DNA from: Azospirillum oleiclasticum | Lineage (GTDB): Bacteria; Pseudomonadota; Alphaproteobacteria; Azospirillales; Azospirillaceae | Assembly (NCBI RefSeq): GCF_013423485.1 | Contig: NZ_JABFFR010000021.1 | Span: 1-64,000, forward strand | Length of the DNA: 64,000 bases | Direction: 5' to 3' | Part shown: positions 53,600 through 62,996 of the stretch, one piece after another | Layout of the letters: each line of letters starts with the position of its first letter | Numbering within the stretch: the first letter of the stretch is position 1 | The notes under the pieces: generated by a model | What the model saw: the letters and a program-made list of their open reading frames with translations, nothing else | Database searches by the model: none | Told to the model about the DNA's origin: nothing | Program-made: the position numbers and the translations under genes

Positions 53600-54727
53600 T
53601 CAGCGTGCAAGCTCGCTCACACCCTCGGCCAGCCAGGTGAGCGCGCCCAGCGCTGGATCGTCGGTCGCCAGCACCTTGCCCTTCGGCACCACGACGCGCC
53701 CGGCATTGTCGAGGATCGGCCCGCGGAACACGGCGGCGTTGCCGTTCGCAAGCTGGAAGCGCGCGGCTTCCGCATGGGCACGAGCCTCGGCCGAAACCGC
53801 GGGTCCGAAGGATCCGCAGCGAACCAGACCGGCACCCAGCCCACCGCGCAACGTCCGTGGCCATGGATTTCCGCCACGCAGGGCCTGAACGAACATCATA
53901 TCCGCCCGCGCCCAGTCCCACTCCGCCCCGGTCAGATAACCGGTTGGCGCCAGGGCGGACAGATCGGTGTGCAGGCCGCAGCAGAAGGCGCCGGCCTCCT
54001 CGGCCACCACGCAGAGCGGACGCACGGTGGGCAGATGCCCGGCCAGCGTGTCGGCACCCGCCGCCAACAGTGCACGGCCGGCGTCCGCAGCCTCCGCCTC
54101 GCCCGCGCCGGGTTCCAGAAATGCGACGCGCAAGGTCGCGCCCGGATCGGCCCGGCGGGCACCGAGTGCGAGAGCGTTGAGGCTGCGCAACACGCCCGGC
54201 CCCCGTCCGGCACCGACAAATCCCAGCCGCTTGCTGCGGCTGACATAACCGGCGACCAGGCCGGCCACATGCTGCGCTTCGTCGATGAAGGCACTGCAGA
54301 GCGCCACATTGGCCGGAAGCCGGTCCCCCATGGACACCCCGCCGAACAGCACGAAGAGCGTGTCCGGCGTCTCCATCGCTCCGGCGAGCAGTGCCGGCAT
54401 CGACAGGTCGGGCGCGGTCACGAAAACGATGCGGCATTCGTCCTTGGCGGCAAGTCGGCCGGCGACGGCGTCGAACCCGCCACCCTCCGCCTCCCGCTCC
54501 AGCACCTGAACGCCGGGCAAGGCCGCGATCGAACGGATGGCAAGAGCATGCGACTGGTTGTAGCCGCCATCATCGCGCGATCCGGCATACACCACCCCGA
54601 CTCGTAGGTCGCCACTGCCCGCGGCGGCAGCCCGCGCGAATCCGACCGGCGCTCCGGCGGTCGTCACGAACGCCGCTGCACCGAGGCCGGCCAGAACGGC
54701 GCGGCGGTCGCAGCCCGTGCCCATCAT
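53600..54727 (-). CDS. BMP-family ABC transporter substrate-binding protein
   Basis: A 375-residue periplasmic protein. The N-terminus CDRRAVLAGLGAAAFVTTAGAP carries an Arg-Arg plus hydrophobic core, suggesting Tat export. The BMP/Med fold follows with LRVGVVYAGSRDDGGYNQSHALA, CRIVFVTAPDLSM and GYVSRSKRLGFVGAG. Members bind purine nucleosides or related ligands. No permease or ATPase gene is nearby, so it may serve a distant transporter or act as a sensor. The start ATG at 54727 has GGGAGGCGA upstream. Confidence 0.88.
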   Translation of the reverse strand: MMGTGCDRRAVLAGLGAAAFVTTAGAPVGFARAAAAGSGDLRVGVVYAGSRDDGGYNQSHALAIRSIAALPGVQVLEREAEGGGFDAVAGRLAAKDECRIVFVTAPDLSMPALLAGAMETPDTLFVLFGGVSMGDRLPANVALCSAFIDEAQHVAGLVAGYVSRSKRLGFVGAGRGPGVLRSLNALALGARRADPGATLRVAFLEPGAGEAEAADAGRALLAAGADTLAGHLPTVRPLCVVAEEAGAFCCGLHTDLSALAPTGYLTGAEWDWARADMMFVQALRGGNPWPRTLRGGLGAGLVRCGSFGPAVSAEARAHAEAARFQLANGNAAVFRGPILDNAGRVVVPKGKVLATDDPALGALTWLAEGVSELAR

Positions 54728-54895
54728 GGTGGTCGCCTCCCGTCCACCTTCGGACTATCGCCCAAGGGCGGCGCGAGCGCGACAGCGAATTCGTGCGTAT
54801 GGGGCGCGACCGGATGCCCCGCCCGTGAACAACCGTGCACCCTGCGGTGTTTGCATGGTGTCAGGAAACCAGTTCCGATCTCAGGAGGATCGACC

Positions 54896-55537
54896 ATGCG
54901 AACCGCAACGCTCTCCAGCCTGGCGCTCGCCGCCCTCATGGCGGCCACCAGCGCGCCGGCCATCGCGCAGAGCGGCTACACCAACACCGAGCAGCTCCGT
55001 CGCGAAGCGCAGCGCAGCTTCTCGTCGTTGGACCGCAACCGCGACGGCTGGCTCTCCGACACCGAGATGTCATCCTATGGCGGCACCTCCGCCTCGATGA
55101 TGGACGGCGACGGCGATGGTCGCGTCTCCCGGCAGGAATTCATCGAGACGCACCGGCAGTTCAGCGCGGCCAACCCGACCGCCCCGGTCGACCGTGCGGC
55201 CCCGCCGCAGACCATCGTCCATTCGCCCGGCAGCGCGATGTCCGGCACCACCGGCACCGGCATGGGCACCAACCCCGCCATGGGCGGCACCGACATGCGG
55301 AGTGGCGCCGCGGCCCAGACCGTACCCGGCACGCCGGGATACACCTACACCACACGCAGCGCACCGGCCGGCGACGACCGCAGCATGAGCCGAGGCGGCG
55401 GGCAGACCGGGCCGAGTGCCGCCACGACGATCGAGCCGGGCACCACCGTCCGCCCCGGAACCTCGTTCGACCGGATGGACCTGAACGGTGACGGAATCGT
55501 CAGCCGCAGCGAGTACGAAATGCATATGCGGCAGTAA
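54896..55537 (+). CDS. EF-hand calcium-binding secreted protein
   Basis: A 213-residue protein with a signal peptide (about 1-25, ending AIAQ). Three EF-hand loops are visible: DRNRDGWLSDTE (about 47-58), DGDGDGRVSRQE (about 71-82) and DLNGDGIVSRSE (about 197-208), each with acidic positions 1, 3, 5 and 12. A long Thr/Gly/Pro-rich disordered region separates the second and third. The ATG at 54896 follows AGGAGGATCG. It probably binds calcium in the periplasm; its partner is unknown. Confidence 0.92.
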   Translation: MRTATLSSLALAALMAATSAPAIAQSGYTNTEQLRREAQRSFSSLDRNRDGWLSDTEMSSYGGTSASMMDGDGDGRVSRQEFIETHRQFSAANPTAPVDRAAPPQTIVHSPGSAMSGTTGTGMGTNPAMGGTDMRSGAAAQTVPGTPGYTYTTRSAPAGDDRSMSRGGGQTGPSAATTIEPGTTVRPGTSFDRMDLNGDGIVSRSEYEMHMRQ

Positions 55538-55688
55538 CCCCCAGGCGCCGGGACCGGACAGCGCCCGCCACCCGTCGGGTGCGTCCGTCTCCCGTCGTTG
55601 AATTCCCTCCAGGGTCCTGATAAGCAGCGGGCGGACCCGGACGCAGCGCCGGCCATTCACGGTTTCCGGTCGGACGGCCCCGCCCCCC

Positions 55689-56924
55689 ATGATAGCTCCG
55701 TCATCGCGCCGCCAACGGTCGGACGACCTCATCGGCCGGATGTGCGCCACGCTGGCCGCGATCGGCTGCGGGTCGCTCGGGCCTGTCGCGGCGCTGGCAC
55801 CGCGCGGGCTGCCGGTGTGGGCGATCGTCATGACGGTGATTGCGGCGGCCGGTCTCCGGCACAGCGGAGCGGGCGGCATGCGTCGTGGCGTGAGCGTGCA
55901 AACCGTCACGGTCGGTGGCTTGTTGCTGCTGGCCTGCGTCAGCACCCTCTGGAGCCCGTCCTCCCGCGCCGTCGCCACGGTCGTGGAACTCGGGTACATC
56001 GCGCTTGGCGCCGCGGTCATTGGCCGCTGGGCGACCGCGCTCGATGCGCAGGAAGCAGACCGTGCCATTGGCTGGCTTCTCTCTGGCCTGGCGGCCGGCA
56101 CTCTCGTCTTCAGCGTCGAGGCCGCGTTCGACCACCCTCTGCACCGGTGGTGGAACACCGTGCCCGATGACCTGGATATGGACATGACCAACGTCCCCAA
56201 GCGGACGGCGGCCGTGTTGAGCCTTCTGGCCTGGGCCGGGGGGCTGGCGCTGCATCGGCGCGTCGGTGGCTGGGCAGGCCCGGCGCTGCTGGTTGTCTGC
56301 ACCGCGGGGTCCATGCTGTTGAGCAGTCGGTCGGCCACGCTGGGACTGGTGGCGGGGCTCGCCGCCTTCGGGCTGGCCACCCTGTCCCCGTTGTGGTCGC
56401 GGCGCGCCGTCGGCGGTGTGCTCATCGCCGGTTTCGTGCTCGCGGTGCCTCTGGGTCTGGCCGCCGGTCAAACGCTGGACGCGGGCTATGCGGACTGGCT
56501 TTTCCCCTCCGCCCGCCATCGATTGGAAATCTGGGGCCACGCCGCGTGGAGGGTGCTGGAGGCGCCGTTGTTCGGCCACGGCATCGACGCGTCGCGTGCC
56601 CTCCGGCCGGAAGCCGGGGAATGGTCACGGTTCGGCACCCTGACCGACAGCCTGCTGCCGTTGCACCCGCACAACGGCTTCCTCCAGGTTTGGCTCGAAC
56701 TCGGGCTGGCGGGGTCGACGCTGGTGGTGGTCGCGTCCTTGCTGATGCTGTCCGCCACGCGGCGGTTGGGAACCGAGGCGCAGCCCTACGCCCTCGGCCT
56801 CTTTGCTGCCGGGCTGGCCATGGCGAACACCGCTTACGGGCTCTGGCAGGCTTGGTGGATGGCCGGATACCTCGCCGCCGGAACCATGCTGCTGGCGGCG
56901 CAGTGCGCCGGGAACCGGCGATGA
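55689..56924 (+). CDS. O-antigen ligase/polymerase-like membrane protein
   Basis: A 411-residue integral membrane protein with about 11 helices. The Wzy_C region is visible: GHGIDASRALRPE (about 297-309) and the conserved LHPHNGFLQVWLELGLAGSTL (about 323-343), with the HPHN motif typical of WaaL-type ligases. An earlier STLWSPSSRAVAT region and SSRSATLGLVAGL fit the same family. The ATG at 55689 is used. Its stop overlaps the GT9 start (ATGA). Confidence 0.87.
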   Translation: MIAPSSRRQRSDDLIGRMCATLAAIGCGSLGPVAALAPRGLPVWAIVMTVIAAAGLRHSGAGGMRRGVSVQTVTVGGLLLLACVSTLWSPSSRAVATVVELGYIALGAAVIGRWATALDAQEADRAIGWLLSGLAAGTLVFSVEAAFDHPLHRWWNTVPDDLDMDMTNVPKRTAAVLSLLAWAGGLALHRRVGGWAGPALLVVCTAGSMLLSSRSATLGLVAGLAAFGLATLSPLWSRRAVGGVLIAGFVLAVPLGLAAGQTLDAGYADWLFPSARHRLEIWGHAAWRVLEAPLFGHGIDASRALRPEAGEWSRFGTLTDSLLPLHPHNGFLQVWLELGLAGSTLVVVASLLMLSATRRLGTEAQPYALGLFAAGLAMANTAYGLWQAWWMAGYLAAGTMLLAAQCAGNRR

Positions 56925-57838
56925 GCCGCCGCATCCTCGTCATCAAGCTGGGGGCGCTGGGCGACTTCTTCCTGGCGCAGACCGCCTTCCAGGCCATCCG
57001 CGCCCACCACCGCGGCGACCGGTTGAGCCTGCTCACCATTCCATCCCTGGCCCCGCTCGCCCGGCGCAGCGGCCTGTTCGACGAGGTGCTGGAGGACCCG
57101 CGTGGCCGCTCCCCCCTGGCCTACCTCGCAGTGCGGCGGCTGTTGCGCGCCGGACGTTTCGACCGCGTCTACGATCTCCAGGGACAGACGCGGACGGAGC
57201 GGTACTTCTGGCTGATCGCTCCCGGCCCGTGGCCGGAGTGGTCGGGACCGGCGCGCGGGGCCAGCCACTCCGACCGTTATCCAGGCCGCAAGTCCATGCC
57301 GGCGGTCGAGCGGCACTCACGCCAGCTCCGCGCATTCGGGATCGAGCTGCCACCCGACCCCGACCTTTCCTGGCTCGACGGCGAGGCTGGCCTCGGACCC
57401 ATCGAACCCTATGCCATGCTGATTCCCGGCTCCGCGCCGCATCGTCCCGAAAAGCGCTGGCCCGCGGAGCGTTACGGCGCCCTGGCACGACTTCTGCTGA
57501 CGGAGGGGCTTCGCCCGGTCATCGCCGGGGGCAAGGCGGAGATGCCGCTGGCGGCCGCCATCCATGCGGTGTGTCCGGAGGCAGCGGACCTCACCGGACG
57601 CACCGACCTGTTCGGTCTGGCGGCCCTGGCGCGTCGCGCTGCGGTGGCGGTCGGCAACGACACCGGCCCGACCCACATGGCGGCCGCCCTCGGCACCCCA
57701 ACCCTGGCGCTCTTCGTCGACCAGCCCACCCCGATCCAGGTGACCGGGCCGCACGTGCTGGTCCACCATCGCCCCGACTTCGCCACCATGACCGCGGAAG
57801 GGGTGATGGACGACCTGCGACGCCTGCGCGCGTCGTGA
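56921..57838 (+). CDS. family 9 glycosyltransferase (heptosyltransferase-like)
   Basis: A 305-residue GT-B enzyme of the heptosyltransferase family: RRILVIKLGALGDFFLAQTAF at the N-terminus, VYDLQGQTRTERYF, MLIPGSAPHRPEKRWP, GKAEMPLAAAI and VGNDTGPTHMAAALGTPTLALF near the C-terminus. It probably adds a core sugar to lipopolysaccharide. The start overlaps the ligase-like gene by four bases, pointing to one transcript. Confidence 0.93.
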   Translation: MSRRILVIKLGALGDFFLAQTAFQAIRAHHRGDRLSLLTIPSLAPLARRSGLFDEVLEDPRGRSPLAYLAVRRLLRAGRFDRVYDLQGQTRTERYFWLIAPGPWPEWSGPARGASHSDRYPGRKSMPAVERHSRQLRAFGIELPPDPDLSWLDGEAGLGPIEPYAMLIPGSAPHRPEKRWPAERYGALARLLLTEGLRPVIAGGKAEMPLAAAIHAVCPEAADLTGRTDLFGLAALARRAAVAVGNDTGPTHMAAALGTPTLALFVDQPTPIQVTGPHVLVHHRPDFATMTAEGVMDDLRRLRAS

Positions 57839-57870
57839 CCCGGCGGTCGCACCATGCTAAGCAGCCGTCC

Positions 57871-58851
57871 ATGACCGTCCCGGATGCCAGCGCAGCCCTG
57901 CCCGAAGCCCCGCCCCGCACCTGGCGCGGACGGTTGGCACTGGCCGCCAAGCTGGCGGTGACGGTGGGCGTGCTGGTGCTGCTGGCCGTCCGCGCGGACT
58001 GGAGCGGGGTGGCGGCACGATTCGCTGATCTCTCGCCCGGCTGGCTCGCGCTTGGTGTGTTGCTGAAGGCGGCCGGCATCCTCTTCGCGGGGGAGCGTTG
58101 GCGGTGGGCGGCGGCGTCCTGTGGCGCGGTGATCAGCTCGTGGACCGCGCTGCGTCTGATGCTGGCCGGGCTGTTCCTTGGGCAGATGCTGCCCGGCGCG
58201 CTGGGTGGTGACGTGGCGCGGGGCTGGCTGACCTACCGCGCCGGCTGCCCGGCCGCGTCGGTGGTGACGGCAATGATCCTCGACCGGCTGCTGGCGCTGG
58301 TGGGGGTGGTCGTTATCATGTTCGTCGGCCTGCCGCACCTTGTCACGGCTTCGCCGCCGTCGGTCGCCTGGGCACCGCCGCTGGCGACGTTGGCGCTCGC
58401 CGTCGGTGTGGCGGTCGGGCTGCAGATCGACCGGGTTCCGTTGCCGGCCGTGCTTCTGCGCCCACCGGTCACCGCCCTGCTGGATCAGGTCGGCCGCCTG
58501 CGCAACGCTCTGTTCACGCGGGCGGCGCTGGTCAGCGGGTTCCACGCCGCCGGCGTCCACATCACCACCATCGCCGCGGTCGTCGCCTTCGCCCGCGCGC
58601 TTGACCTGCCGGTGTCGCCGATGGACGCGCTGTCCGTGGTTCCGGTGGCGATCTTCGCGGCGGCCCTGCCGATCTCGCTGAACGGCTGGGGCGTGCGCGA
58701 AGGCGCCATGGCCGCCGGCCTCGCCCTGTTCGGCATCGGCTCGGCGGAGGCGGTGGTCCTGTCACTGCTGATCGGCGTGTCGGTCACGCTGCTGACCCTT
58801 CCCGGCGGCCTCCTCTGGCTCACCCTCAAGGCCGAAGCTCCTCAGCGCTGA
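57871..58851 (+). CDS. UPF0104/lysylphosphatidylglycerol-synthase-type flippase-like protein
   Basis: A 326-residue membrane protein with about eight helices. Family marks are LGQMLPGALGGDVARGWL (about 108-125), ILDRLLALVG and a late SLNGWGVREGAMAAGLALFG (about 275-294). Relatives include the flippase half of MprF and aglycosylation-related membrane proteins; a lipid-linked sugar or lipid flippase role is inferred from the neighbouring glycan genes. ATG at 57871. It overlaps the convergent GT39-like gene by 10 bases. Confidence 0.88.
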   Translation: MTVPDASAALPEAPPRTWRGRLALAAKLAVTVGVLVLLAVRADWSGVAARFADLSPGWLALGVLLKAAGILFAGERWRWAAASCGAVISSWTALRLMLAGLFLGQMLPGALGGDVARGWLTYRAGCPAASVVTAMILDRLLALVGVVVIMFVGLPHLVTASPPSVAWAPPLATLALAVGVAVGLQIDRVPLPAVLLRPPVTALLDQVGRLRNALFTRAALVSGFHAAGVHITTIAAVVAFARALDLPVSPMDALSVVPVAIFAAALPISLNGWGVREGAMAAGLALFGIGSAEAVVLSLLIGVSVTLLTLPGGLLWLTLKAEAPQR

Positions 58852-60452
58852 CAGAAGGGGAACCCCTCCACCTGCTTCATGTAGACGGGGATCCACTCGC
58901 AATGCGGTCTCGGGTCGCCGCGGCGCAGTTCGAAGACGACCGGCCACACATGGGCGAGCGCCACGTAGAGCGCCATGCCGCCAAACAGCCACCGCCGCGA
59001 CCGGACACCGTCCAGGATGCCGCGGAACCGCACCAGCACCAGCGCCGCGGCCAGCACCGCCAGCGGATCGGTGTAGATGGCGTAGGCGCGCTGGAAGCCG
59101 CGCAGCGAGAACAGCGTCTCCAACCCCCAGGCGGCACCGAGCAGAAGCGCCACCCGCAGCGGCATCAGCCGGTCGCCGCGGCGCCACGCCACCAAGGCCC
59201 CGGCGATGGCGAACCATTCCACAATCAACGTCTGTGGAATCCGATCGGGGTGAAGCACCACCGTGCGGATGGCGAAGGTCCGCCACAGCCCCTCCAGCAG
59301 CAGCCCGACCAGCGACCCGCTGAGCACCTGCCCCTCCGCCTGCAGTTCGCCGGGATGGCGCCAGGTGGTGAAGACGAACATGTGCTCGATGAAGTTGGCG
59401 ACGGCGATGGCGTTCTGTTCGTGCCAGCGGATCAGCAACGACAGCAGCCCGACCGCGGCCCCGAGGGCGACGGCGGCCAGCGCCTGGGCGGCCCAGGCCG
59501 GGCGCAGCCGCCACACCGCGGCGTGCGCCAGAACCCCCAGCACCACCCAGCCGGCGATGATCCCCTGATAGACGCCGGACAGTCCGCCGCCAACCGGCCG
59601 GTACGGGTAGAGCGCCCGTCCCGAGCCCTCGATGCCGAACCGCAGAAGCTCCACCGCCGGGACCAGCGCCGCGGCGGCCAGCAGCGCCAGCAGCGCCGCC
59701 CGCCCCCAGCCGCCCGGGGCCGGCTCCCGCCAGGAGCGCCCGAAGACGACCGTGATGGCCGGCGTCGCCAACAATGGGAAGATCGCCTGCACCTTGCTGG
59801 CCATGGCCAGCGACGCGCAGCCGCCGGCCAGCGTCAACAGCCCCAGCGGCCCGGCTCCCGGCCGCCGTCGCACCGCCAGGATGGCCAGCAGCAGCGCCAG
59901 CCCTGCGAAAATGCCCGACAGCAGATCGGTGCGCATTTGCCGGGCCTGCGTCATCACCCCCATGGCGAAGGCGACCGCCAGCCCCGACAGGAAGCCGATC
60001 AGCCTGTCTTCCAGGATGAAGCGCGCCAGCGTCGCCACCACCATGACAAATCCGGCGCACAGCAGGATCGACAGCCCGCGCCCGGCCTGAACGAGCTGTT
60101 GCCATGCCGCGTCGTACGCGACGGCATCGGCCAGCGGCGGCAGATCGGACAGCCGCGCCACCTCCAACAGCCCGAGCGCGTGCAGCAGCCGGTACCAACC
60201 GGCGACGACCAGGAAATAGAGATAGCCGGGGTGGTCGAAATACTCCTGAGGCAGCCCGTCGTTCAGCAGCAGCCCATGGTAGGCCAGCACCAGATCCTGG
60301 TCGGCGTTCCGCCAATAGGGCAGCCGGAATCCCAGCGCCAAGCAGGAGGCGGCGAGCACCACCCCCAGCAACAGGCACAGCGCCCACCACGGCAGCCTCC
60401 CGAGGTCGAGACGTCGGGGCACGGCGGTGTCGGCGCGGTCGGCGGCGGTCAT
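58842..60452 (-). CDS. GT39/ArnT-like membrane glycosyltransferase
   Basis: A 536-residue membrane protein with about 12 helices, beginning with a cytoplasmic basic N-terminus. The first periplasmic loop has YWRNADQDLVLAYHG and QEYFDHPGYLYFLV (about 45-80), with acidic residues in the position used by lipid-linked-sugar glycosyltransferases. The specific donor and acceptor are not known. I chose the ATG at 60452 (MTAADRADTAVPRR). The neighbouring genes are convergent, so it has its own promoter. Confidence 0.75.
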   Translation of the reverse strand: MTAADRADTAVPRRLDLGRLPWWALCLLLGVVLAASCLALGFRLPYWRNADQDLVLAYHGLLLNDGLPQEYFDHPGYLYFLVVAGWYRLLHALGLLEVARLSDLPPLADAVAYDAAWQQLVQAGRGLSILLCAGFVMVVATLARFILEDRLIGFLSGLAVAFAMGVMTQARQMRTDLLSGIFAGLALLLAILAVRRRPGAGPLGLLTLAGGCASLAMASKVQAIFPLLATPAITVVFGRSWREPAPGGWGRAALLALLAAAALVPAVELLRFGIEGSGRALYPYRPVGGGLSGVYQGIIAGWVVLGVLAHAAVWRLRPAWAAQALAAVALGAAVGLLSLLIRWHEQNAIAVANFIEHMFVFTTWRHPGELQAEGQVLSGSLVGLLLEGLWRTFAIRTVVLHPDRIPQTLIVEWFAIAGALVAWRRGDRLMPLRVALLLGAAWGLETLFSLRGFQRAYAIYTDPLAVLAAALVLVRFRGILDGVRSRRWLFGGMALYVALAHVWPVVFELRRGDPRPHCEWIPVYMKQVEGFPFCQR

Positions 60453-60585
60453 CGGGCGGGGGCTCGGCGTTGCGGGTGGCGTCCAGGCCGCCTTGTGGCA
60501 CGAAACCGCTGGCCCTGTGAACCGAAACGGGCGCCGGCGTCCGCGGTTGTAACGGCAGACGCCCAAGGAGACCGGAGACACCGCC

Positions 60586-60849
60586 ATGCCCGACGACCGC
60601 ACCGACCGCATCCGTCAACGCGCCCACGAGATCTGGGAGCGCGAGGGCCGCGCCGACGGCCGCGACGCCGAACACTGGTCCCGCGCCGAAGCGGAGATCG
60701 CGGCGGAGGAGGCCAACGGCGGCCCCAGCGAACTCGCCGCACCGGCCGCCGCCTGTTCGGTCGAGGCCGGCCCCGTGCAGGACAGCCGCCGCCGGACACG
60801 CGCGGCTCCGAAAGCCCGTCGGAAGGACGCGACCCCACCGCCCGGCTGA
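60586..60849 (+). CDS. DUF2934 domain protein
   Basis: An 87-residue basic protein. The first 40 residues (RTDRIRQRAHEIWEREGRADGRDAEHWSRAEAEI) match the DUF2934 signature of an amphipathic helix pair. The tail is Arg/Pro-rich and probably disordered. Function is unknown; it is common in alphaproteobacteria near stress genes. The ATG at 60586 follows an AGGAGACCGGAGA purine stretch. Confidence 0.85.
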   Translation: MPDDRTDRIRQRAHEIWEREGRADGRDAEHWSRAEAEIAAEEANGGPSELAAPAAACSVEAGPVQDSRRRTRAAPKARRKDATPPPG

Positions 60850-60962
60850 GCCGGCAACCCAGCCATCCCTCGTCACGACGCGTGGGGGCTGGCTTCGTTG
60901 CGTTGGGATTGCTAAGTTGACGCGCCTATTCGCGCCATTTTCTTTCCACTTGAGGTCGTCCC

Positions 60963-62828
60963 ATGCCGCACTACCGTTCCCGCACCTCCACCCACGGCCG
61001 CAACATGGCGGGCGCGCGCGGCCTGTGGCGCGCCACGGGCATGAAGGACGGCGACTTCGGCAAGCCGATCATCGCGATCGCCAACTCCTTCACCCAGTTC
61101 GTCCCCGGCCACGTCCACCTGAAGGACCTGGGCCAGCTCGTCGCGCGCGAGATCGAGAAGGCCGGCGGCGTGGCAAAGGAGTTCAACACCATCGCCGTGG
61201 ACGACGGCATCGCCATGGGCCACGACGGCATGCTCTACAGCCTGCCGTCCCGCGAGCTGATCGCCGACGCGGTGGAGTACATGGCGAACGCCCATTGCGC
61301 CGACGCGCTGGTGTGCATCTCCAACTGCGACAAGATCACGCCGGGCATGCTGATGGCCGCCATGCGCCTCAACATTCCCGCCGTCTTCGTCTCCGGCGGA
61401 CCGATGGAGGCCGGCAAGGTGAACTGGCGCGGCAAGACCAAGGCCGTTGACCTGATCGACGCGATGGTCGCCGCCGCCGATCCCACCGTCTCGGACGAGG
61501 AGGCGGAGAGCATGGAGCGCAGCGCCTGCCCGACCTGCGGCTCCTGCTCCGGCATGTTCACCGCCAATTCGATGAATTGCCTGACCGAGGCGCTGGGTCT
61601 GTCACTGCCGGGCAACGGCACCATCGTCGCCACCCACGCCGACCGCGAGGAGCTGTTCCGCGCCGCCGGCCGCGTGGCGGTCGAGCTGTGCCGCCGCTGG
61701 TACCAGGAGGAGGACGGAACCGCCCTGCCCCGCGGCATCGCCACCAAGGCGGCCTTCGAGAACGCGATGACGCTGGACATCGCCATGGGCGGTTCCACCA
61801 ACACCGTCCTGCACATCCTCGCCGCCGCGCAGGAAGGCGAGGTGGATTTCACCATGGCCGACATCGACGCGCTGTCGCGCCGCGTGCCGGTGCTGTGCAA
61901 GGTCGCCCCCGCGGTGTCGAACGTCCACATCGAGGATGTGCACCGCGCCGGCGGCATCATGGGCATCCTGGGCGAGCTGGACCGCGCCGGCCTGCTGAAC
62001 AGCGACTGCGCCACCGTGCACGCCCCCACCCTGGCCGCGGCTCTGGAGCGCTGGGACATCCGCCGCACAGCCGACGAAGGCGCGCACACCATGTTCCGCG
62101 CCGCACCCGGTGGCATTCCCACCATCGTGCCCTTCAGCCAGTCCAAGCGTTGGCCGGAGCTGGACACCGACCGCGCGGCGGGCGTGATCCGTGACGCGCA
62201 GCACCCGTTCAGCAAGGATGGCGGACTGGCTGTGCTGTTCGGCAACATCGCGGAGAACGGTTGCATCGTGAAGACCGCGGGTGTGGACGAATCGATCCTC
62301 GTTTTCTCCGGTCCGGCCCGCGTGTTCGAAAGCCAGGACGCCGCGGTGGAGGCGATCCTGGGCGACCGCATCCAGGCGGGCGACGTGGTGCTGATCCGCT
62401 ACGAAGGCCCCAAGGGCGGCCCCGGCATGCAGGAGATGCTCTACCCGACCAGCTACCTGAAGTCCAAGGGGCTCGGTAAGGCCTGTGCCCTGGTCACGGA
62501 CGGCCGCTTCTCCGGTGGCACCTCCGGCCTGTCGATCGGCCATTGCTCACCGGAGGCGGCGGCCGGTGGTTCCATCGGGCTGGTCCAGGAAGGCGACCGG
62601 ATCGAGATCGACATCCCCGGTCGTTCGATCCGTCTTGCCGTGTCCGATGACGAGCTGGCCCGCCGTCGGGAGGCGATGAACGCGCTGGGTGCGGCCGGCT
62701 GGAAGCCGTCGGGACGCAACCGTAACGTGTCTCCCGCCCTACGGGCGTATGCGGCCCTGACCACCAGCGCCGATCGTGGCGCGGTGCGGGATGTGTCGCA
62801 GGTCGAGGGCATCGCGATCCGGCGTTGA
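60963..62828 (+). CDS. ilvD: dihydroxy-acid dehydratase
   Basis: Dehydrates 2,3-dihydroxy-isovalerate and its homologue in valine, leucine and isoleucine synthesis, using an iron-sulfur cluster. It is 621 residues. Cluster or active-site motifs NCDKITPGM (Cys122, Lys124) and CPTCGSCSGMFTANSMN (Cys189, Cys192, Cys195) are present. DGRFSGGTSGLSIGH at the C-terminal part is typical. The ATG at 60963 has GAGG upstream. The ilvA gene lies far upstream in the window and is not co-transcribed. Confidence 0.98.
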   Translation: MPHYRSRTSTHGRNMAGARGLWRATGMKDGDFGKPIIAIANSFTQFVPGHVHLKDLGQLVAREIEKAGGVAKEFNTIAVDDGIAMGHDGMLYSLPSRELIADAVEYMANAHCADALVCISNCDKITPGMLMAAMRLNIPAVFVSGGPMEAGKVNWRGKTKAVDLIDAMVAAADPTVSDEEAESMERSACPTCGSCSGMFTANSMNCLTEALGLSLPGNGTIVATHADREELFRAAGRVAVELCRRWYQEEDGTALPRGIATKAAFENAMTLDIAMGGSTNTVLHILAAAQEGEVDFTMADIDALSRRVPVLCKVAPAVSNVHIEDVHRAGGIMGILGELDRAGLLNSDCATVHAPTLAAALERWDIRRTADEGAHTMFRAAPGGIPTIVPFSQSKRWPELDTDRAAGVIRDAQHPFSKDGGLAVLFGNIAENGCIVKTAGVDESILVFSGPARVFESQDAAVEAILGDRIQAGDVVLIRYEGPKGGPGMQEMLYPTSYLKSKGLGKACALVTDGRFSGGTSGLSIGHCSPEAAAGGSIGLVQEGDRIEIDIPGRSIRLAVSDDELARRREAMNALGAAGWKPSGRNRNVSPALRAYAALTTSADRGAVRDVSQVEGIAIRR

Positions 62829-62888
62829 CGTTACGTACACCGTGTATGCATCGGACCTATCGCCTTGTATGTTCACACATATCTACGT

Positions 62889-62916
62889 TGCGGCCGACGA
62901 GCAATCGTCGGCCGCA
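62889..62916 (+). terminator. 12-bp perfect hairpin downstream of ilvD
   Basis: TGCGGCCGACGA and TCGTCGGCCGCA form a perfect 12-bp stem with a GCAA tetraloop, 61 bases past the ilvD stop. Only a short TTT follows (GGCGTTTAG), so termination may be partial or need Rho. Confidence 0.6.
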
Positions 62917-62980
62917 GGCGTTTAGAACGAACAAATTCCATAGGCGTATCAACAATAAGAGTCCGAAAATCCGGCTGAAC

Positions 62981-62996
62981 GCATACCATGGTATGC
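62981..62996. repeat. perfect 16-bp palindrome GCATACCATGGTATGC
   Basis: An exact palindrome in the AT-richer gap, 209 bases upstream of the cyclase start. Its size suits a dimeric transcription-factor operator. No other copy is evident in this window. Confidence 0.5.

Noticed and set aside
58762..60876. 704-residue minus-strand frame at the GT39-like locus
   Set aside because: It lies in another frame of the same strand; the alternative 536-residue frame has proper membrane helices and a loop motif, this one is Arg/Ala/Gly-rich.
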